From Chlorops oryzae (taxonomy: Eukaryota; Arthropoda; Insecta; Diptera; Chloropidae), in assembly GCA_020466095.1 (NCBI GenBank), contig CM035807.1, positions 18,784,985 to 18,848,984 on the forward strand: a stretch of DNA of 64,000 nucleotides. Direction: 5' to 3'. The notes under the pieces are model-generated. The model was not told the origin of the DNA. It ran no database searches and was given only the letters and a program-made list of their open reading frames with translations. Made by a program: the position numbers and the translations under genes. The first letter of the stretch is position 1, and each line of letters opens with the position of its first letter. Below, piece after piece: positions 46,456-57,121 of this stretch.

Positions 46456-46984
46456 CAGTGGCGTGTCCAGAGAAAGAGTGATTTGATAGTGCTTATATTT
46501 TCCACAGTGGTATATTGAAAAATTATAAGACGACAACCCAAAAAAATTTGGGAGGGGGGGGGGGCTATAGGAAGTTTAGAGAGTTATGACCAAAAACCAA
46601 AAAAATCCGAAATATTCATGGCGTCCGATTTGGATGAAAATTTATATATAGAATGAGTGAAAAAATCTAAGATTTTTGGCGTCAAATTTTTTTCAAAAAA
46701 CGGATTACAACTAGTCTAGTTTTGGTCTAGTTCCAAACTGGTCCAAAAGGACCAGTTTTTTGAAAAAATTTTAATGCTAAAATTCTTAGATTTTTTCACT
46801 TATTCTATATATAAATTTTCATCCAAATCGGACGCTATGAATTTTTCGGATTTTTTTTTTGGTTTTTGGTCCATAACTCTCTAAACTTCCTCTAGCTTCT
46901 GGGGTAATGTCTTATAATTGTTCAATATACCACTGTGGAAAATATTAGCACTATCAAAGCACTCTTTCTCTGGACACACCACTG
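46456..46984. mobile_element. Near-perfect palindromic hAT MITE (529 bp)
   Basis: The ends CAGTGGCGTGTCCAGAGAAA and TTTCTCTGGACACACCACTG are inverse with one mismatch, and the two halves remain inverse for about 250 bp to a centre near 46725 (AACTGGTCC / GGACCAGTT). The flanks CGCTTCTT and CGCTCCTT form an 8-bp duplication with one mismatch. An 11-base G run (46554-46564) is present only in the left arm. Confidence 0.9.
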
Positions 46985-47439
46985 CGCTCCTTGAAACAAT
47001 TTTGCCACTGTGACAACTTTTTAAAATTTTTAGCCCGTAGCTCAACTATAATTGAATCAGAAGGCGATAATCGATCCTCTAAAAATTTCTCTTTGAAATG
47101 GAAAACTGCAAAACAATTTATCAAGGTCCCCGATTAGTAAACATTTCCAAACTATGAATTGCATCAATTTATTTTGACAATTCGATGGCAGTTGCTTTGA
47201 TTATTGAACTACAAAATGGAATCGATTGAACAAACAAATTTCCATTCAGATTAGGCGGCAAATATTAGAAACGGTTTTGATAATAATTGACCTATCATTG
47301 ACACTGATGATCAGAGTGAGTTAAAAAAAGCGCGGAAAAACCCAAAAATAAGCGCTATAAAAAGCTCGAAAAAATAAGAAAAATAGTCCAAAAAATATGC
47401 AGTTAAAATTTATTTTTTATTCAGTGGACTTATTAAAAT

Positions 47440-47826
47440 ATCGTCGGCTTAAAGTGTAAACCTGCTAACTAACAATTTCAAAACTTTACAGGGTAAATAA
47501 AAAACTCTTTTTTTCAAGACTTCAAAGTAGGGAAGGAGACCCAAAATATGGATGGTTTATTTTGTTCCTATATGAAGTCTCTTCTAAATTCGATTCTGTG
47601 CACCATACAAAGTCTACTTGGAGTCACTTGTTGGTGTTAGCTGTGAACTTTGACCACAGTTGGGCTTAGCAGTTTTACTCATCACCAATTTCTCCGTATT
47701 TAGAATTTGAAATTAAAAAAGTTTTTTTTTCCTGAAGATGCAGTGTCCTTTTTTCTTTCGAATGACATCGAAAAGTCGGAATCGGTTATTAGTGGACTTA
47801 GCAGGTTTACACTTAAAGCCGACGAT
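47440..47826. mobile_element. MITE with 29-bp perfect inverted ends (387 bp)
   Basis: ATCGTCGGCTTAAAGTGTAA with ACCTGCTAA (47440-47468) is exactly inverse to 47798-47826, flanked on each side by TA-rich bases. An open frame from 47707 crosses the right end and is not a gene. Confidence 0.75.
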
Positions 47827-48173
47827 ATATTATATTATATGACTTTTACATTTTCAAACAAAAAATGTTGGCGCTTCTTGCTTAAAAGGTTTTTATACAA
47901 TGAAAAAGATCGTTCAACGTCTGAAGAGGTAAGGGGGCAAAATTTTAAAACACACTCAAACGTAAATACGCGATCGAACGTATACGCCAGCATTGGACAC
48001 AGCCCTTAAAAGAGTCATTGACAAAGGAAAGCAATAAAGCAGAAATAAAATCAGCTGAAAAAAACGCAACATTGTTGATTTTTTCGGAGATTAGGTAGGA
48101 AAAGGCATTTAAAATAGTACAATTAACCAAAAATATGGGAAATATGCACAAAAAATAGTTTTTGGCAAGAAAA

Positions 48174-48244
48174 TAGCTCGCACTGCTAAAATATGCAAAA
48201 AAAAGAAAAAAGTAGCTCGCACTGCTAAAATATGCAAAAAAAAG
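48174..48244. repeat. Two-copy tandem repeat (about 39-bp period)
   Basis: TAGCTCGCACTGCTAAAATA followed by TGCAAAAAAAAG occurs at 48174 and again at 48213. No function is evident. Confidence 0.75.
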
Positions 48245-48578
48245 TATGACGTATGCAAAAACAAGCATTTATTCACTCTGCTGATGATCAATGCAAAGCA
48301 AAAAAAAATATATATTGATTGGAAATATTTGAATGTTTACCCCATACAATCGGTTAATTGTAGTACTCCCACTTTTATGTTGATGTTTTGATACTGAAGA
48401 AGCATTCCACAACATTTTAAGATCCGAAAATCCTACTATCCAGAAAGCATATATAACTATTGCTGCAACGTTCTATATGCCATAAAGGCTTGCTAACATT
48501 AAGGACTAATACAGTAAGGATTCATTGCATATAAATGGCCGCACGAAGATATAAGTAAGATAAGAGCGCTCATCTGAA

Positions 48579-49535
48579 GTGGTGTCTCTTAAAACTGAAG
48601 TTTCTCTTCTTAGAAGTCGACTGTTGAAGCAAGAGGACTCAGCTGTTTGTTGCGATCTACGTATACATGGTATTCCCTACCAAGATGGAGAGAATTTGCA
48701 AAACCTATTTATGAAATTATGTTCTTCGCTTAATACACACACATCGATAGTGACTCGCCAGAAGCTCCGGGAGTTTGGTTGGGAGGTTCTTCTGCATCCA
48801 CCTTATAGTCCGGACCTGGCACCAAGTGATTACCATCTGTTCCTGTCCATGGCGAACAATTTTGCTGGTGAAACATTCGCTTCAAGAGAGGCTTCTGAAA
48901 TTCGACTGTCTCAATTTTTTGCTAATAGGAACGAGGGCTTCTATGAGAGAGGCATAATGAAATTACCTTTAAAATGGCAACAAGTTATCGAACAAAACGG
49001 CGCATATTTGACCTAAATCGGGTCATTCTAACTATCATAAATAAAGCCCTCAATTTAATGCAAAAATAATGGATTTCTTTTTACTACACCTAATATAACA
49101 CCTCCGAACCTTATGAATATTTATCAAGCGACAAGAAAATCTGTGAGCAATATGCCAAGCACTGCTGATCCGGACGTTGTGGTCACCCTAGGCTCAGTGT
49201 TTGACCGGAATCGTTTCCTTTCGGTAGCATCAGCTTTCCGTCGTACTAACAAAGCGCCTCTTACTCTTCAACTCTTGGGATTTCAATCTACAGTGAACTT
49301 TTTTATAAATGAAAACTTAGCGACTGAGAGCCATAAGATTTTAAGAGCTGCCCTTAAATTTAAAAAGCAAAATCTTCTGTCTGCTGCATATGCCAGAAGA
49401 GGTATTAATATTATATATATTAAACTGTCACAAACTTCGAAACCTTGCATAGTAAATTCTATTGAACAACTTAATTCTTCTGTTAACGTACATGGCACTC
49501 AGAATATATTTCGTGAAACTATTGCAGACATTTAA
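48579..49535 (+). pseudogene. Retrotransposon ORF1, interrupted by a mariner remnant
   Basis: The first part (48579-48745) has coiled-coil LKTEVSLLRSRLLKQEDSAV and the RNA-binding start LRIHGIPYQDGENL. After the mariner insert the same frame resumes with YDR-type wording (TLGSVFDRNRFLSVASAFRR), then FFINENLATESHKILRAALK and LLSAAYARRGINIIYIK, typical of ORF1 proteins with an RRM-like and C-terminal domain. The stop is at 49533. A polymorphic AT-rich spacer of 330 bp separates it from ORF2. Confidence 0.75.
48747..49093 (+). mobile_element. Truncated mariner transposon inside LINE ORF1
   Basis: It encodes the C-terminal third of a mariner transposase: RQKLREFGWEVLLHPPYSPD, LAPSDYHLF with the third catalytic Asp, and LPLKWQQVIEQNGAYLT before a stop at 49014-49016. 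The 3' end ATTTCTTTTTACTACACCTAA with TA following looks like the right terminal repeat. The matching left terminal repeat and the first two-thirds of the gene are missing. Confidence 0.85.
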
Positions 49536-49867
49536 TAATATGCTTACTCTCTTAAAATTTTTCAATTGTTGTGCACCCTACATTATAAAAATGCATCTAT
49601 TTAGTTTAAATAATATTTGTAACTTAATATATAATATATTATTTATATGTATCACTATTGTACTTATCGTAAGGAAATGTTTTTATATCATAATTTATAT
49701 TTTGTTTGATTCTTTTATAAGTCTATCTAGTTTAAGGAACTTATGTTATACAATGTTTTCTGTTGTTTCTAAACGTTTTGTGTTCAAAGCTCCTCATTAT
49801 TTCTTACATGTTGTGTGTTCTTGTCTTTCAGTGAAGAGAGAGATTACCCAAAACTTTTTCTATAAAT

Positions 49868-52656
49868 ATGAGTATGGATAATATTCTAAACAATTTCCGC
49901 CTAGGCGATACTAATATTTTACTTCGAATTCTGTCTGCTCAAGCTACTGGTTTAAATGTGTGTCACATTAACTCGCAGAGCCTCCTTCCTAAAATAGATG
50001 AATTCAAGCATAATTTTATTAATTCTGGGGTCGATATCATTTGTGTTTCCGAGACCTGGTTCATTCCGTCTATGCCTGATAGCCTTGTCAACGTCAATGG
50101 CTTTAAAATTTTCCGTAGAGATCGTCTTGGGCATGCTGGAGGAGTAGCTATCTACGTTAGGAATGGGATAAAAGCCAAGATAGTACAACAATCTGGACCT
50201 ATTAGTGAAATCGAATATATATTTATCGAAATTAACAACCGTAATGATAAATTCCTATTGGGGTGTGTCTACAGGCCCAATAGAGGTGTTAGCTTTACTC
50301 CCTTACTAGAAAACCTTGAATTGATCGCAATGAACTACACTAACTTCATAATTACCGGTGACTTTAACAGCAATATCCTTGTTAATCGCAGTTTCTTGAC
50401 TGAAATGAATGCACTTGGATTTGTAACCGCTAATTCCACCAACCCTACTCACTTTTCCCAGAACAGCAACACTCTCCTTGACTTGTTTTTTGTGGATTCT
50501 ATGTCTAAAATATTACACTATGATCAACTATCGACCGGACAGTATTCTAAACATGACCTAATATTTTTGACATACAACTTTCAACTACAGAATTACGAAA
50601 ATTCATTCATCTATTGTGACTTTAAAAAAATCAACTTTCATTTACTTGATATTGCCTTTGACACTATCGACTGGCACTACCATTCGCAGTCTAGAAAGAG
50701 TAGATGATCAAATTTGCTTTCTAGAAGCGAATATCTGCTCTCTCTCTCTCTACTCACAGTTTGTTCCTTTATATACGAAATCCTACAGTTCAAAATCTGA
50801 GCCCTGGTTTAGCACACTTATTGCTGCACTGATGTCTGAACGCAACTTCGCATTCAGGAAATGGAAAAAGTATAAAACTAATCAGCTACATGCTCAATTT
50901 AAAATATTAAAAGACAAAGTAAAGCTTGAAATTAAAAAAGCGAAGACTTCTTACTTTAAAAAGCAATTCGAATCTGCTGCTTGTTCTAAAGCTACTTGGG
51001 CCAATGTAAGAAAACTTGGACTGACCACTAAAACAAACTGTGATAATAACCTACATGACTGTGATTTAAATGCGATTAATAATGATTTTGTTAATTTTAG
51101 TTTGCCTGATGACTGTGATTTGTGTGAAGATGATTATTCTGTTGTTGATAGTAATGTACCTGAAACATCTGAGACTGATTTGATTTTTTCGTTTAATTGT
51201 GTAGAACAGCACGATGTCTTAAAAAGTGCAATGTCCATCAAATCAAACTCCATTGGGCTCGACATGCTTGACCCTAAATTTCTAAAAGTTTTGTTGCTAA
51301 AGCTTTTGCCAACAATAACTTACATTTTAAATAATATTATAACCAAATCTACTTTCCCTTCTAGTTGGAAGCGTGCTAAAGTCATCCCCATACCTAAGCC
51401 AAATGGTGAATTTCGACCAATTTCTATTCTCCCGTTTTTGTCAAAAACTCTAGAAAAAATTTTATATTAACAAATGTGCAACTTTCTACATCAAAATAGT
51501 CTTCTGTCCGAATTACAGTCTGGCTTTCGGCCTAACCGGAGCTGCATTACAGCTTTACTTGATATAATTGAGGGCATCAGGGAAGCCATTGATCTCAATG
51601 ATATATCATTTCTTGTGCTTCTTGATCACAGTAAGGCCTTTGATACTGTAGACCATCAGATATTAATCAAAAAACTTTGCAATAAATTTCATTTTTCTCC
51701 TGAAGATGTTAAACTCATCAGTTCGTACTTAAGTAACAGAAGTCAACTGGTCCAAGTTGGATGCGTTACGTCACGCCCTTTGAACATATGGAGAGGGGTT
51801 CCACAGGGATCTACTCTTGGACCTCTGTTGTTTAATATCTATATAAATGAACTGCCCAATATCCTACGTAATAGTCGAGCACATCTATGTATATGCAGAT
51901 GATGTTTGCAAGCGGAATAATGTGCAAAGCTGTGTGGATGTTCTTAATGATGAGCTACGCACTGTTTCTGATTGGGCTCGATCTAATCGTTTATGTATAA
52001 ACCCCAAAAAGTCCAAGTGTCTAGTTATTTGTAAAACCAACAACATCAATGTTCGAAGCCTACCTGTAGTTTCTATAAACGGAAAGCCTATTGAATTTGT
52101 CGAAACTGCAAAAAATCTTGGTGTTATTTTCAATAGAAATTTGACTTGGAATAATCAAATAATTTCCATGATAGGTAAGGTTTATGGTATGCTTCGCGTG
52201 CTTTGGATTACTCATGAAGTTACTCCTCTCAGAATTAGAATGCTACTAAGCAAAACTTATCTTTTACCAACGCTTCTTTATGGTTGTGAACTCTACTCAA
52301 ACTGTGATACGAATTGTCGACGGAAGCTCAATTTAATATTTAACAATATAGCTAGATACATTTATTCGCGCAGACTCTTCGATCATATCTCACTGCATGC
52401 TAAGTCAATCTTTGGGATGACCTTTGACAATCTGCTCAACTTTCGAACCCTTCTACTTTTCCATAATGTTATTGTTCGCCATGCACCCGACTATTTGTAC
52501 CACCGCGTTCATTTCACACGTTCTGCAAGAGATAAAAAAATTGTACCTATTCGACATTTTGCGCTAGTATCTGAGCGACAGTTTTTTATACATGCCATTC
52601 GCCTATGGAACAATTTAACTGTCTGTCTTGAAGATTTAATTTCTTTTTGCACTTGA
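49868..52656 (+). pseudogene. Retrotransposon ORF2: endonuclease-reverse transcriptase, disabled
   Basis: An AP endonuclease comes first: HINSQSLLPKIDEF, DIICVSETWF (Glu), ITGDFNSN (Asp/Asn) and SKHDLIF (His). After a frameshift near 50690 the linker SEPWFSTLIAALMSERN leads into the reverse transcriptase: IPIPKPNGEFRPIS, LDHSKAFDTVDHQIL (first Asp), GVPQGSTLGPLLF and VYADDV (catalytic YADD, after a +1 shift near 51890). An in-frame TAA interrupts at 51468-51470 just before LQSGFRPNRSC. The C-terminal part ends at 52656. The dinucleotide run (CT)n at 50738-50751 lies in the linker. Confidence 0.9.
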
Positions 52657-52658
52657 TT

Positions 52659-55600
52659 AAATCTATCTTTCTTAAATAAATAAATAAATAAGATTAGATA
52701 TATGTTAATCTATTAAATTATCGTAAAATGAAATTAAAAAAAAAGCAAATTATATTTAAATCATTTAATAATATGCTATAATGATAACAATTCTTGAAAA
52801 AAAAAACAAATAAATAAAATTTATGATACTTAAGCAATTCGTAGTCTTTCGAAATCTCTTTTAAATTTATCGCCTGCTAAAATGAGTGTTAATAAGTCGC
52901 TCCAAGAACGACAGTGCTTCGAAGAGCAGACACATATAAAAAATGAAGAAATTTACAGCTGGAAGAGTTTATAGATTTCGACAACAACTAAAACCAATTG
53001 AACTTTTTTTCAGTTTACATAACTTTTAAAATTTGGTCATGGTCACAACCCATTCAATCCTAATTCCAGTTCAAAGCTACCCATGATCGCACTTTCAAAC
53101 ATTTTTCAATTAATGAGAAATTTTTTTGCAGGTCATCGATTCGAATCCTGATCCAGAATGCACACTACTCACATATCTACGTACCAAACTGCATCTTTGC
53201 GGCACGAAACTGGGATGTGGAGAAGGCGGATGTGGTGCATGTACGGTCATGGTCTCAAGAATCCATCGTGCTAGCAAGCAAATTCAGCATTTGGCCGTTA
53301 ACGCCTGTTTAACCCCAGTATGCTCAATGCACGGCTGTGGCGTCATAACCATCGAAGGTATCGGTAGCACTCGTACGCGATTGCATCCAGTTCAAGAGAG
53401 ATTGGCTAAGGCTCATGGCTCGCAATGTGGCTTTTGTACACCTGGAATTGTGATGTCGATGTATGCACTTCTTCGCAATTCTCCACAGCCGTCGATGAAA
53501 GATTTGGAAGTAACATTTCAGGGTAACCTATGCCGTTGCACTGGCTATCGACCTATCCTCGAAGGCTATAAGACGTTTACCAAAGAGTTCTCCTGTGGAA
53601 TGGGAGAAAATTGCTGCAAAGTTAACGGAGCTAGCAATGGTGGTTCTTGTGCAGAAACTACCATGAACGGCAGAGAAGTAGAATATAAATTATTTGATAA
53701 GAGCATGTTTCTTCCGTACGATGCCAGCCAGGAACCGATTTTCCCTCCAGAGCTTCAGCTGAATTCCCAATACGATGAGAATAATCTAATCTTTAAAGGA
53801 CCCCGTGTAACGTGGTATAGACCAACTGATCTATCCACTCTGGTTGAACTTAAGGCAAAGCATCCGAATGCCAAACTCGTGGTCGGAAATAGCGAGATCG
53901 GAGTAGAGGTGAAGTTCAAAAATCTCCTGTATCCGGTCCTAATTAACCCGACGCAAGTGCGAGAAATGACAGAAGTTATTGAGACCGCGGAGAGCATTTA
54001 TTTCGGTGCAGCACTTAGTTTAACCGAAGTTGAGAAGATTCTCAACGATCGCATCGATAAATTGCCAGAATCGCAAACTCGTTTCTTCCGATGTGCAGTG
54101 AAAATGTTGCACTATTTTGCAGGAAGGCAAATACGAAATGTCGCGTGTCTCGGTGGTAACATTATGACGGGCAGTCCGATCTCCGACATGAATCCTATTC
54201 TGACTGCCGGGGCGGCTAAGCTGAATGTTGCGAGCTTTTCCAATGGCAGTGTGGCGAAACGCGAACTGCATATGGGAAGCGGTTTCTTCACCTCGTATCG
54301 GAAAAACGTGATTGCACCGAACGATGTCCTCCTGGGAGTACACTTTCAGAAAACGATCGAAAGCCAGTACGTGATCGCTTTCAAGCAGGCACGACGTCGA
54401 GATGATGATATTGCGATTGTTAATGGCGCTTTTAATATATTTTTTGAGCCCAAGTCGGACATTGTTCGTGAAATTCATATGTCATTTGGTGGAATGGCAC
54501 CAACGACGGTTCTAGCACCGAAGAGTTCCCAATTGGCAGTGGGTCGACACTGGGATCGTAGGCTGGTTGAGAAAATTTCTGAAGGTCTGTGTGATGAGCT
54601 TCCTTTGTCGGAGTCCGCGCCTGGCGGAATGATCGCTTATAGGCGATCATTGGTAGTGAGTCTGTTTTTTAAAGCATTCCTGGAGATTAGCTTGGGATTA
54701 AGCAAAGCTGGCATTTTGTCTGAAGACTTCATTGCGGACGAGGAGAAGAGTGGGGCAGATGTGTTCCATACGCCGACACTGAAGAGTGCTCAAGTTTTTG
54801 AACGAGTTATAGCGGAACAACCGCTATGCGATCCAATTGGTCGACCCACTGTACATGCAGCCGCACTCAAGCAGGCTACCGGTGAAGCGATTTACTGCGA
54901 TGACATTCCACCGGCTGAGGGCGAGCTTTATATGGCATTGGTGCTCAGTACAAGACCGTACGCGGAAATCGTTTCTATAAATGCGAAAGAGGTGAGTATT
55001 CCCCTAGATGATGATCAGATTTAAAGATTCCTGGACATTGTACATAATATTTCAGGCCTTAGCTATGGAGGGAGTTCATGCGTTCTTTTCCAGTGCCGAT
55101 CTTACAGAATATGAAAATACGATTGGCTCAGTACTTCACGATGAACAGGTTTTTGTAGATAAAATAGTGCAGTGTCAAGGACAAATCATTGGTGCGATCA
55201 TAGCCGAAAGCCAATCACTTGCGCAGCGTGCAGCACGATCAGTGAAAGTAACTTACAAAGACCTTTCGCCGGTAATTTTAACAATCGAAGAAGCCATTGA
55301 GAAGAATGCCTATTTTCCGGACTATCCACAATTTATAGAAAAGGGTGATATTGAAACCGCTTTCAAAAATGCGGACCACATACACGAAGGTATCTGCAGG
55401 ATGAGTGGTCAGGAGCACTTTTACCTTGAGACCAATGCCGCTCTTGCATTGCCCCGTGATAGCGATGAGATTGAAATTTTCAGTTCCACTCAAAATCCTT
55501 CCGAGATTCAGAAGTTGGTGGCGCATGTCCTTTCGACTTCATCGCATCGAGTTTTTTGCCGCGCTAAACGGTTGGGAGGTGGCTTCGGTGGCAAAGAGAC

Positions 55601-57096
55601 GCGTGGAATGTTGATAGCACTTCCGGCGGCCTTGGCAGCATATCGATTGCGGAGACCAGTGTACGTCCAGGGACTTCTGAAGTAATATACTCATATAATT
55701 TAAATTTCTTATCTTTATGCTAGACGCTGCATGTTGGATCGTGATGAGGATATGATGATAACTGGCACACGGCATCCATTCCTGTTTAAGTATAAAGTGG
55801 GCTTCTCGAAGGAGGGCCTGATTACGGCATGCTATATTGAGTGTTACAATAACGCTGGCTGGTCAATGGATTTGTCCTTTTCCGTCATGCATCGTGCAAT
55901 GTGTCATTTTGAGAATTGCTATAAAATTCCAAATGTTAAAGTCGGCGGCTGGCTTTGCAAAACGAATCTCCCTTCGAATACAGCCTTTCGTGGTTTCGGA
56001 GGCCCACAGGGCATGTTTGCGGGAGAGCATATTATACGTGATGTGGCACGTATTGTAAAGAAGGATGTCGTTGACATAATGCGAATGAACTTTTATAAGA
56101 GTGGTGACATTACACACTACAATCAGCAGCTGGAAAACTTTCCAATTATGAGGTTTGAATTTGGTGCTCTTCATTTGATTTTCAGAAAAGCACTTTGTCA
56201 CCTTTGTAGGATGGCAGTGTTTAGCCCCTTTAGTACAGTCTGAAAAAAATCTAATAACCCAGAAGATATTTTCGGAATTTTCAGATTCTTGACTTCGAAA
56301 TTCGTCCGACATATGTAGAAACTTTGAGCTCCGAATTGAGTCTGAAATAAATCCGACATGTAAATTTGTCATGAGTCGGAAATACGTCGAAAGAATAACT
56401 GTCCAAGCTGGCGACATTCGTAACATTGATTTCAGACTCTTATATGAGCTATCTTATGACGAATGTACTCCGAATATGGATTCATAAATAATTCATTTAT
56501 CCCTCGAAATGTCTATTGGGAAAGAATTGAGTACTTGTTTCAGCTTACTTTCTTATTTTTAGATGCTTGGAAGAATGCCTGAGGCAATCGAGATTCTATG
56601 TTAAGCGCGAAGAGATCAAAGCTTTCAACAAGAAGAATCATTGGAGGAAAAGGGGAATAGCTATTGTGCCGACAAAATATGGCATTGCGTTTGGTGTGGC
56701 ATTTTTGAATCAAGCTGGTGCTCTAGTCAATATATACCAGGATGGTTCTGTCCTATTATCACACGCTGGCGTCGAAATCGGTCAAGGTCTTCATACGAAA
56801 ATGATACAATGCTGTGCGAAAGCTTTGGGTATTCCAGTCGATTTAATACACATTTCGGAAACTAATACGAGTATTATTCCAAATACATCACCGACGGCTG
56901 GTAGTGTGGGTTCTGACATAAATGGAATGGCAGTAATAGATGCCTGCGAGAAACTGAATAAACGTTTACAACCAATTAAAAAGGCAAATCCGAATTCAAC
57001 TTGGCAAGAATGGATTTCGAAGGCGTATCTGGAATGCATAAGTTTATCGGCTGCTGGATTTTACATGACTCCTGGTCTTGGATATCATCCGGTTAC
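52659..57096 (+). repeat. Tandem duplication unit 1 (4438 bp)
   Basis: The segment starting in the 3' tail of the retrotransposon and ending inside XDH exon 5 is repeated directly from 57097. Every stretch I compared is identical (tail, introns, all exons). The junction uses the word AAATC, shared by the LINE end (52659-52663) and XDH exon 5 (61535-61539). Confidence 0.95.
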
Positions 57097-57121
57097 AAAT
57101 CTATCTTTCTTAAATAAATAA
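53132..57121 (+). pseudogene. XDH: XDH exons 2-5, first copy, truncated in exon 5
   Basis: Exons 53132-54991, 55056-55660 and 55724-56152 are intact, followed by the start of exon 5 at 56563. At 57097-57101 exon 5 runs into the duplicated LINE tail, and the frame ends at 57119-57121 after [11 protein letters not shown]. The last about 185 residues of the molybdenum domain, including [16 protein letters not shown], are lost, and exon 5 has no donor. A transcript from exon 1 through this copy would give a protein without the C-terminal part of the Mo-pterin domain. The Fe-S and FAD domains and the catalytic-Glu motif GVEIGQG are still present. Splicing from exon 4 here into the second copy would repeat domains. 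Confidence 0.88.

Larger units (their letters stand above)
48560..52691 (+). mobile_element. Jockey/CR1-group non-LTR retrotransposon, nearly full length
   Basis: ORF1 (48579-49535, interrupted), ORF2 (49868-52656) and a 3' tail of AAATAAATAAATAAATAAG (52674-52692) lie in order on the plus strand. The copy carries one in-frame stop and two frameshifts in ORF2 and a mariner remnant in ORF1. It sits inside XDH intron 1 in the sense orientation. The 5' end is approximate. Confidence 0.85.

Noticed and set aside
47945..48268. 107-codon minus-strand frame with repeated FFAYFSSASYF
   Set aside because: The repetition comes from the 39-bp tandem repeat, not from a protein repeat.
55863..56426. 187-codon minus-strand frame (and its duplicate at 60301-60864)
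   Set aside because: Shadow of XDH exon 4 extending into intron 4.
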